A stretch of DNA of 64,000 nucleotides from Oricola thermophila (GTDB taxonomy: Bacteria > Pseudomonadota > Alphaproteobacteria > Rhizobiales > Rhizobiaceae), in assembly GCF_013358405.1 (NCBI RefSeq), contig NZ_CP054836.1:3934540-3998539 (forward strand), written 5' to 3'. The first letter of the stretch is position 1; the number at the start of each line of letters is the position of its first letter. The notes below the pieces were generated by a model. It had not been told where the DNA came from. It searched no databases and saw only the letters and a list, made by a program, of their open reading frames with translations. The position numbers and the translations under genes were made by a program. Of the stretch, positions 16,681 to 23,287 are shown in pieces.

Positions 16681-17862
16681 TCACGGCGGCCCTTCCCGTT
16701 CCGCCCAGACCGCGACGCGGTGGCATTCCTTCAGAACCTCGTCGATGGCGTGGCGGTTCCGCTTCCGGTGCCCCGGCGGCGGGCCGGGGCGCATCGCCGT
16801 GTAGATAACCTTCCGGCTGTCCGGCGGGCGATGGCGGACGCGCGCCTCGTGACGGGCAAGGCGGCGCGCCTCGCGGTCGATGTTGTCCAGCGCCATGCGC
16901 GCCGAGACAAGGCGGCGCAGCAGGGTCGCGGCAGGAACGGCATCGCCCGGCAGGCGCAGGCCGGGTTCCGGCAATGGCGGGTGGCGCATGTAGACCGGAA
17001 ACGGGTTGTCGCCCAGCAGGCGGATGCGCGGGCGCGTGCGCGCGTAGCGGCGGCGCGGCCGGGTGAAATCGAAGCGCTTGCGCGGATCAATGAGCGGAAA
17101 GGCCGGGATGGGGCCGAGCGGCACCGGACCGTCGGGCTCTTCCTCTTGTTTCGGTTCCGGCTCGGGATCGGGAAGGTAGCGGATATTCGCCAGCCCCAGG
17201 TTCACCGGCACGCGGACGAGCTGCGGGGCGGACGCGGCTGGTTTTTCCGGCGGCGCGGGCGGCTCGGGGCGGATGGTGACGGTGACGGGGGCGGCGGCTC
17301 CCGCCCGTTCGGAACCTGCCGAATTGCCGGACCGCCGGCCTGCCGCTGACGCGGCGACCGGCTCCTCACCCCCCTCAAGGGGGGAGAGTGGCGTGCAAGT
17401 CTCCGGCTGCCGCGCAGGATGCGGACATCGCGAGCCCCCCTCTTGTGATTTCCAGGGACTTGCTTGCTTTGCCGCGCAAGCCCCGGAAATCACTTTCTCC
17501 CCCGCAGGGGGGGAGATAGGGCGCGCTTCTCCGGCATCGCGCCCCTTCTTCGGCTTCAATGCCGGGGCATGGCGGACCTGCACCTCGATGTTGCGCGCGG
17601 CAATGACGATCAGGCGACGCACGGCGGCCTCGGCGGAGCGCAGGATGCGGCGGACGTGGAGAACGGCGTAGCGCGGCAGGGTGGCCGGGAGGACCGACGG
17701 AAGGGCGAACGAGCCGGCGTCGGCCTCGGGGGTTGCAAGGGGACCGGACGCGGGTTCGGCAGCCGTCTCGAAATCCAGCCCGGCGAGCACGAACAACTCC
17801 CGCAATATGCGCAGCAGGTCCCTGCGGTTCCTCTCTATCGCCAGTGCCCAGTCGAACTGCAT
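16681..17862 (-). CDS. Conserved hypothetical protein interrupted in frame by a palindromic repeat
   Basis: A 393-residue protein of unknown function. The N-terminal 90 residues (MQFDWALAIERNRRDLLRILRELFVLAGLDFE, RYAVLHVRRILRSAEAAVRRLIVIAARNIEV) and the basic C-terminal 160 residues (RYARTRPRIRLLGDNPFPVYMRHPP...) look like real conserved protein. Between them, about residues 115-170, the reading frame runs through a 152-bp repeat with three stem-loops (17365-17516) and yields a low-complexity segment with PPAGEK and LSPLEGGEE. The chosen ATG at 17862 has GGGAG 7 nt upstream. The gene is probably expressed, because no stop arises across the repeat. Confidence 0.65.
   Translation of the reverse strand: MQFDWALAIERNRRDLLRILRELFVLAGLDFETAAEPASGPLATPEADAGSFALPSVLPATLPRYAVLHVRRILRSAEAAVRRLIVIAARNIEVQVRHAPALKPKKGRDAGEARPISPPAGEKVISGACAAKQASPWKSQEGGSRCPHPARQPETCTPLSPLEGGEEPVAASAAGRRSGNSAGSERAGAAAPVTVTIRPEPPAPPEKPAASAPQLVRVPVNLGLANIRYLPDPEPEPKQEEEPDGPVPLGPIPAFPLIDPRKRFDFTRPRRRYARTRPRIRLLGDNPFPVYMRHPPLPEPGLRLPGDAVPAATLLRRLVSARMALDNIDREARRLARHEARVRHRPPDSRKVIYTAMRPGPPPGHRKRNRHAIDEVLKECHRVAVWAEREGPP
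17365..17516. repeat. RIME-like palindromic repeat inside a coding sequence
   Basis: Three consecutive dyads mark the element: CTC-A-CCCCCCT/AGGGGGG-A-GAG (17365-17388), a long stem with outer arms TGATTTCC/GGAAATCA (17446-17492) and inner CTTGC/GCAAG, and TCTCCCCC/GGGGGAGA (17496-17516). The layout and the C/G-run palindromes resemble rhizobial intergenic mosaic elements. It lies wholly inside the hypothetical gene at 16681-17862. Confidence 0.7.
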
Positions 17863-18053
17863 CGTCCGTCTCCCAAGCCGCACCATGCGGCACCGGGAGA
17901 AGGATAAGGGAGGCGGGAGCGCGGTGGATAAATCTACCGCGCGTGCAGGACGAATATTCCCTGGGAAGCATCACTCGACCATAGAAACTTCTCCAATCTT
18001 TCCGACCGGTGAAAATCGGGTAAGCTTGCCTCGTCAAGAATCGGGGGAAGTCG

Positions 18054-19412
18054 ATGAGGCCGGAATACTTGAAGCAGGGCGAACCCGCCCGTCTTTTTCC
18101 AGTGTTATCTACCACGTCGAAAGAGGGGCGCACGACTTCGATATTGCTAGCCTGCATGGGCAGGATAGAAGAATTTCGAAGAGACCTGCTGGCGACTGTC
18201 GGTGTAAGGGTGGGCAAGCGCACCACCATAGAGTGCTACACGGAAGTCGTCTTCGCCGGTCAGGACCCGGACATGAAAGACCGGCCTGACGGACTCATTG
18301 TCCTGTCGACCGGCAGCAAGATCTGGCGCGCGCTCGTGGAAGCGAAAGTCGGGACATCACAACTGGATGCAGGCCAGATAGAGAAGTACAGGCAGATCGC
18401 GCGGGATCACAAGGTCGATTGCGTCATCACAATCTCGAACCAGTTCGCGACCCGCCCGGAACACCATCCGCTGGAAGAGGTCAGGAAAAGCAGATCAAGA
18501 ATTCCAGTGTTTCACTGGTCGTGGATGTCGATCCTGACCTTGGCCGATCTTCTAATCAACACGGATGGCGTCGCGGATGCGGATCAGGCACGCCTGCTTG
18601 AAGAATTGCGCCGGTTCCTGACTCACGAGAGCGCGGGCGTGAAAGGTTTCGACCGGATGCCGCCCGAATGGAGCGAGTTGAATAAGCTCGTTTCTGCCGG
18701 CGGACGAATCCCGGCAAAATCGGAAGATGCACTGGCGGTGCTTGGCGCATGGCATCAGGAAACGAAAGACTTGTCGCTTATCCTGAGTCGCCAGACCGAA
18801 ACGCCGGTGTCGGAACGGTTGCCCCGCAGACATCGCAGCGATCCGACCGCCAGAATAAAGGACGGTCTCACAGAATTGCGGGACCATCACCGGCTGACAA
18901 CAACCCTCGACATTCCGAACGCGGCGGCTCCGCTGGAAATCGTGGCAGACATAACGAGACGCACCATTGATGTCGGCATGACGCTGCGCGCTCCGGAAGA
19001 CCGCAAGTCCTCGAAAGCCCGCGTGAACTGGTTGCTGAGACAGATCAAGGGCACTCCCCCGGCGGATCTCCAAATCAGGCTCCATTGGCCCGGACGAAGC
19101 GAAGCGACGCAGTTTTCCTTTGAAGACCTCTCTGCTGACAACTCGATTGTCGAGAAAGGCAAGGAAACGCTCCAGGTAACGAGCTTTCACATTTTCATCG
19201 CCCGCAGGCTCGGCGCACGGTTCACTCAGCAGGTCAATTTCATCTCCGACCTGGAAGAGGTCGTACCGGAGTTCTATCGGGAAGTAGGGCAGAACCTCTC
19301 AGCGTGGCGCATGAGTGCACCCCGCATCAAGGAAGACCGGGAACAGGCGGAGGACGTAACCACCGAGGCGCTATATGACGAGAGCGAAGATGAGGCTCAG
19401 TCCAACGCATGA
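18054..19412 (+). CDS. Orphan protein with PD-(D/E)XK nuclease-like N-terminal domain
   Basis: A 452-residue protein not recognised as a named family. Residues 60-130 have the layout of a PD-(D/E)XK nuclease: Glu64 in YTEVVF, Asp79 in RPDGLIVL, then Glu96-Ala-Lys98 in ALVEAKVG, followed by QIEKYRQIARDHKVDCVITISN. The C-terminal half (about 270-420) has no recognised domain and ends in a very acidic tail. GGGGGAAG lies before the ATG. The gene stands alone, is visibly less GC-rich than its neighbours, and is flanked by repeat remnants, so horizontal acquisition is likely. Defence or restriction is a guess; no methylase or partner is adjacent. Confidence 0.7.
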   Translation: MRPEYLKQGEPARLFPVLSTTSKEGRTTSILLACMGRIEEFRRDLLATVGVRVGKRTTIECYTEVVFAGQDPDMKDRPDGLIVLSTGSKIWRALVEAKVGTSQLDAGQIEKYRQIARDHKVDCVITISNQFATRPEHHPLEEVRKSRSRIPVFHWSWMSILTLADLLINTDGVADADQARLLEELRRFLTHESAGVKGFDRMPPEWSELNKLVSAGGRIPAKSEDALAVLGAWHQETKDLSLILSRQTETPVSERLPRRHRSDPTARIKDGLTELRDHHRLTTTLDIPNAAAPLEIVADITRRTIDVGMTLRAPEDRKSSKARVNWLLRQIKGTPPADLQIRLHWPGRSEATQFSFEDLSADNSIVEKGKETLQVTSFHIFIARRLGARFTQQVNFISDLEEVVPEFYREVGQNLSAWRMSAPRIKEDREQAEDVTTEALYDESEDEAQSNA

Positions 19413-19499
19413 TTGACGAAGGCCGAATAATGCGACCTTCGTCCTAGGTGTGTGACCTTTGTTCTCTTTCCCTTGGCGGGAGAAGGAGGAACGTCGACG

Positions 19500-20063
19500 T
19501 CAGGCGGCCTTGTCGGCGGGGGACCAGGCGAATTTCTGCATGACCGCGTCGACCGGCGTGTTCGCCAGGTGGTTGGTGTAGTTCGACATGACCTTCTGGC
19601 TGTAGCCGAGGATCACCTCGAGGACCTGGCGCTTCGTATAGCCGGCGTCGAGAAAGGCCTGGACGTCGGCATCCGACAGGTTGCCGTGCTGGCGGATCAG
19701 CTTGAGCGTGAAGGTGCGCAGGGCCTCCAGGCGCGGGGTCGGCAGGGGCGTGCCGTTGCGCAGCGCCTCGGTGATCGCGTCGTCGACGCCCATCGCCTTG
19801 GCGATGCCGGTATGGGCGGGAACGCAGTAGTGGCACTCGTTCTCGACATTGACCGTCTGCCAGACGACGGTCTTCTCGTCATTGTCGAAGCTGGATTCCA
19901 GGAACAGTCGGTGCAACTGCTGGTAGCCTTCCAGCAGGCCGGGCGCCTCGGCCATGACGGCGTGCAGGCCCGGGACGCGGCCGAAGGCGGCCTTGGACTT
20001 CGCCAGAAGCGGCTTGCTTTCCTCGGGGGCGGTGTTCTCGTCGTGGATGGTGAATTCGGTCAT
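19500..20063 (-). CDS. Carboxymuconolactone decarboxylase/AhpD-family protein
   Basis: A 187-residue alkylhydroperoxidase-like helical protein. The redox motif is C77-H-Y-C80 with His84 (NECHYCVPAHT), as in AhpD-type peroxidases; residues 120-187 complete the helical bundle. The start at 20063 (MTEFTIHDEN) has AAGGAAA 8 nt upstream. It diverges from a tetR gene across a region with two palindromic operators, so it is the probable target of that repressor. A role in detoxifying peroxides or in a ring-cleavage reaction is inferred from the family. Confidence 0.87.
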   Translation of the reverse strand: MTEFTIHDENTAPEESKPLLAKSKAAFGRVPGLHAVMAEAPGLLEGYQQLHRLFLESSFDNDEKTVVWQTVNVENECHYCVPAHTGIAKAMGVDDAITEALRNGTPLPTPRLEALRTFTLKLIRQHGNLSDADVQAFLDAGYTKRQVLEVILGYSQKVMSNYTNHLANTPVDAVMQKFAWSPADKAA

Positions 20064-20116
20064 CTCGGTTTCCTTTCCTGCGGCCATCGGGCGGCCGGTG
20101 ACCGGAGACATAATCC

Positions 20117-20136
20117 GTTTGAGTGATCACTCAAAC
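20117..20136. promoter_or_regulatory. TetR operator 1, perfect 20-bp palindrome
   Basis: GTTTGAGTGATCACTCAAAC is identical to its own reverse complement. It lies 54-73 bp upstream of the AhpD-like gene and 86-105 bp upstream of the divergent tetR gene. Confidence 0.85.
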
Positions 20137-20143
20137 CATAAAC

Positions 20144-20159
20144 TTGAGCAATCACTCAA
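20144..20159. promoter_or_regulatory. TetR operator 2, degenerate copy
   Basis: TTGAGCAATCACTCAA repeats the core TTGAGTGATCACTCAA of operator 1 with changes only in the centre-left. The two centres are 25 bp apart, near two and a half helical turns. Confidence 0.7.
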
Positions 20160-20221
20160 ATGTGAACCGGATGTTCCGGCAAGGCGGGACAAGCGGGGCA
20201 AGAGCCATTATTGTGGCGCGC

Positions 20222-20839
20222 ATGAAACGGGCACGACCATATGACCGCGACCGGGCGCTGGAGGCGGCGCTCGACCTGTTCTGGCGCAAGGGCTACCACG
20301 CGACCTCGCTGAAGGACCTGGAGGCCGCGCTGGCGATGAAGCCGGGCAGCATCTATGCCGCCTTCAAGAGCAAGGAGGCGCTCTATCTCGCCGTGCTCGA
20401 CCGCTATTTCGAGCGCGGTCGCGGCGGGTTGCGCGAGCAACTGGCGCGGACGGATTCGCCGCTCGAGGCGCTGGCCGAGCACCTGCGCTCCTTCGCTCGG
20501 GTGAAGGAGGGCGGTACCGATGGACGGGCCTGCATGCTCGTCAAGACGCTTCTCGACATGCCGCCGGACGAGGCGGCGATCGCCGCACGGTCGCGGCGCT
20601 ACCTGGACGAGATGAAGGCGGAGATCGCAGCCGCTTTCGAGAAGGCGAAGGACAGGGGCGAATTGCCGCCGGAGGCCGATGCAGCACGGCTGGCGCGGCG
20701 CTTCCAGGCCTATCTCGCCGCGCTCAGGATCGAGGTGCATCGCGGCACCGCCCCCGACGAGCTGGCCGCGCTGGCCGAGGACATGGCGGCGGAAGTGGAG
20801 GGGCTTCGCGCCCGGCAGGCGAGCCCGTCCGGTGCCTGA
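20222..20839 (+). CDS. TetR/AcrR-family repressor
   Basis: A 205-residue regulator with a TetR helix-turn-helix at about residues 10-50 (ALDLFWRKGYHATSLKDLEAALAMKPGSIYAAFKSKEALY). The helical ligand domain includes ACMLVKTLLDMPPDEA. The start at 20222 (MKRARPYDRDRALE) fits TetR N-termini; the longer frame to 20123 would run through the operators and was rejected. It is divergent from the AhpD-like gene and probably represses both genes. The inducer is unknown; related members respond to electrophiles or oxidants. Confidence 0.9.
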   Translation: MKRARPYDRDRALEAALDLFWRKGYHATSLKDLEAALAMKPGSIYAAFKSKEALYLAVLDRYFERGRGGLREQLARTDSPLEALAEHLRSFARVKEGGTDGRACMLVKTLLDMPPDEAAIAARSRRYLDEMKAEIAAAFEKAKDRGELPPEADAARLARRFQAYLAALRIEVHRGTAPDELAALAEDMAAEVEGLRARQASPSGA

Positions 20840-21051
20840 ACCGGGGCCGGCCGGGTTTACCATGTTCCTTTGCGACACTTCCGTTCAACCGCCCGAAAAG
20901 GCTAGAATTGCCGCAGGGATGGCGAAGGGCCTGCCGTGGCGAAGCGGCGGCGGGAGAGTTGATCTGCCGCAATGCGGCGCGCGCGCAGGCTTTGTTAACC
21001 ATCCGCTGACAGTCTGGGAAAGACGGGGACCGTTCGGGACCGAAGGGAGCC

Positions 21052-22353
21052 ATGCCCGGGATGGGGCAGGGTTCCCGGCCGAAACGGGTTGGCGCATGCC
21101 CCGATCGCGCGGAAACGGAACGCCGCGCCGCGCATTCGCCAATTGCCGACCGGCAGGACCGGGAACGGGAACCGCATTCGGGGACACGTGATTTGACAGT
21201 TCAGACAGGCCAGCCGGCAAAGCAAGGCAGGCGCGCCCTCTCGGAAAGACGCAGATGGCCGGCACTCGCCGCCCTGGCGCTGGCGACGGCAATTGCCGCG
21301 GCGTCGCTCGTCGCGGACGGTGCCGCGCAGCTTTCGGCCGGTCTCGGCGTCGCGGTCGCATCGGCGGACACGCTGCGGCTGGCCGATGCCGTGGCAGACG
21401 GACCGCGCCGGGACATCGCGACCGGGCGAAGCGATCGCGTTGCCCGCGTCGCGCCCAGGGACATCCGCGCAACGGCCGGTCCGGAGGCGGCGAAGCCGGC
21501 CGCACCCGACCCCCGGCGGCTCGCCGCGCTGCGCGGCACGAGGGATCCCGTGCCGTCCGTCGGCGCCCATGCCTGGATACCCGGCCTTTCGGAGACCGGG
21601 TCGACGGCGGAAGTGGAACGGCGGATCGCTCTGGCCTCGGTCTCCGCCCTGCCGGAGCCGGTCCTGCCGGACCTGACGGAAGGCGAAGCTGCGGCGGAAG
21701 CGGGCATTCCCGTGCCGGAGCAGAGACCGCGCATCGCCGCCGCACCTTCACCGGTCACGGCGAATGTCGCGGCAGCGCCCGAAAGGCCCCGGACGGAGGG
21801 CGGTGCACGCAAGTCCGGCGGCACCGCGCTCGCCTATGCCGATCCCGAGAAGGAGGTCGAGGAGGAGACGCGCGGCGGGATCTTCGGACGGCTGTTCGGA
21901 CGGCGCAACGAGTCGCTGCTGCCCGGACGCGGCAGCAAGGTGGCCGTCTACGACATCAGCGCGAAGACGGTCTACATGCCGAACGGCGAGAAGCTGGAGG
22001 CGCATTCCGGCCTCGGCAAGATGAAGGACAATCCCCGCTACGTGCATGTGAAGAACAAGGGGCCGACGCCGCCGAACCTCTACAAGCTCAGGATGCGCGA
22101 AAGCCGTTTCCACGGCGTCGAGGCGATTCGCCTGCTGCCGGCGGACGGCAAGAAGAAATACAACCGCGACGGGCTGCTGGCCCACACCTACATGTATGTG
22201 CGCGGCGGCGGGAAGGACAAGTCGCAGTCGAACGGCTGCGTGGTCTTCAAGGACTATGACAAGTTCCTCGCCGCCTTCAAGCGCGGCGAGGTGAAACACA
22301 TGATCGTGGTGCCGAACCTCAAGGAAGTACCGACCTACATGGCGGCGCTCTAG
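21052..22353 (+). CDS. Membrane-anchored DUF2778 (Tlde1-like) protein
   Basis: A protein of up to 433 residues. One hydrophobic anchor is at about 69-90. A long low-complexity Ala/Pro/Arg region follows (100-290), then a C-terminal DUF2778 domain (about 295-433) with GPTPPNLYKLRM, His378 in LLAHTYMY and Cys396 in SNGCVVF. The domain family includes L,D-transpeptidase-like peptidoglycan enzymes and the T6SS effector Tlde1. The start is uncertain: an in-frame TTG at 21193 would remove 47 unconvincing residues. No immunity or secretion gene is adjacent, so a housekeeping envelope role is more likely than a toxin. Confidence 0.78.
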   Translation: MPGMGQGSRPKRVGACPDRAETERRAAHSPIADRQDREREPHSGTRDLTVQTGQPAKQGRRALSERRRWPALAALALATAIAAASLVADGAAQLSAGLGVAVASADTLRLADAVADGPRRDIATGRSDRVARVAPRDIRATAGPEAAKPAAPDPRRLAALRGTRDPVPSVGAHAWIPGLSETGSTAEVERRIALASVSALPEPVLPDLTEGEAAAEAGIPVPEQRPRIAAAPSPVTANVAAAPERPRTEGGARKSGGTALAYADPEKEVEEETRGGIFGRLFGRRNESLLPGRGSKVAVYDISAKTVYMPNGEKLEAHSGLGKMKDNPRYVHVKNKGPTPPNLYKLRMRESRFHGVEAIRLLPADGKKKYNRDGLLAHTYMYVRGGGKDKSQSNGCVVFKDYDKFLAAFKRGEVKHMIVVPNLKEVPTYMAAL

Positions 22354-22422
22354 GGGCGGCATTCCCGGCCCGTTTCGCTCCGCGCCGGTGCCGTCCGACC
22401 GTGCTGCCGCGGGACGAGAGCG

Positions 22423-23199
22423 ATGAAAAGCGTCATTTCCTTCATTCTCCTGACATTCGCGATCTCGTGGTCGGCCTGGGGCGCGGCCATCGCGACGGGC
22501 AGCGACGCGGCCGGCTGGCGGATCGCGGGCACATTCGGCCCGACGGTGGCGGCGCTGATCCTGTGCGGCCGGGCCGGGCGCGCGGAGACAGGGCGGCTGC
22601 TGTCCGGTTTCCTGCGGCTGCGCGCGCCGGCGCACATCTACGCGTTCGCGCTTTTCTCGACGGCCGCGGTGGGCTTCGCGGCGCTGGCGATCGACGGGCT
22701 TCTCGGCGGCTCGCCCGACATCGCCCTTTCCGCGCGGCCGGCCATGATTCCGGTCATGTTCGCCTGGGTTCTCCTGTTCAGCGTCGCCGGCGAGGAAACG
22801 GGGTGGCGCGGCTACCTGCTGGCGCGGCTGCTGGAACGGACGGGACCGGTGCGGGCCGGCCTCGCCGTGGGATTCGCCTGGGGGGCGTGGCACCTGCCCC
22901 TTTGGCTGCTGCCGGGGAATTTCCACGCCGCGATTCCGCCGGCGCCGTTTCTCGTCCAGATACTCGCAATGTCGATCCTCCATACCTGGCTGTGGAGCAG
23001 GAGCGGCGACAGCCTGTTCATCGCGCATCTGTTCCATGCCGCGTCGAACACGACGCTCGGCATCCTGCCGCTATTGCCCGGCGAGGGGGCGGACAGTCCG
23101 CGGCCGCTCGCGATCGCCGCGGGGCTGGCAGCGATCCTCGCCTGCATCGTCGCGCTCCGGCTGGCCCGCGGGACGGGAACAACGGGCCGGGCCGCGTGA
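22423..23199 (+). CDS. CPBP-family intramembrane metalloprotease
   Basis: A 258-residue integral membrane protein with about seven hydrophobic segments. The CPBP (Abi/Rce1-like) signature is complete: EETGWRGYLL with Glu124-Glu125 and Arg129, FAWGAWHLPLW with His157, and a C-terminal HLFHAASNTTLG. Such enzymes cleave or bind within the membrane and include CAAX proteases and bacteriocin-immunity proteins; the substrate is unknown. GGGACGAGAG precedes the ATG. It converges on the phytase-like gene with a hairpin between. Confidence 0.88.
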   Translation: MKSVISFILLTFAISWSAWGAAIATGSDAAGWRIAGTFGPTVAALILCGRAGRAETGRLLSGFLRLRAPAHIYAFALFSTAAVGFAALAIDGLLGGSPDIALSARPAMIPVMFAWVLLFSVAGEETGWRGYLLARLLERTGPVRAGLAVGFAWGAWHLPLWLLPGNFHAAIPPAPFLVQILAMSILHTWLWSRSGDSLFIAHLFHAASNTTLGILPLLPGEGADSPRPLAIAAGLAAILACIVALRLARGTGTTGRAA

Positions 23200-23236
23200 C
23201 CGGCACCGGGCCGGCTTCCGGCCCGCGAAAGGAAAA

Positions 23237-23260
23237 GGCCGGGGCGCAATGGCCCCGGCC
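23237..23260. terminator. Bidirectional hairpin between convergent genes
   Basis: GGCCGGGGC and GCCCCGGCC form a 9-bp GC stem around GCAATG, 37 nt after the CPBP stop and 27 nt from the phytase-like stop. AAAA precedes it, giving a short U tract only for the minus-strand transcript. Confidence 0.55.
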
Positions 23261-23287
23261 CGCGAACACGCCCTGGGAGGAAGGCGG

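Noticed and set aside
21052..22353. DUF2778 protein as a T6SS toxin
   Set aside because: No T6SS component or immunity gene is adjacent, and an N-terminal membrane anchor suggests a housekeeping envelope role.
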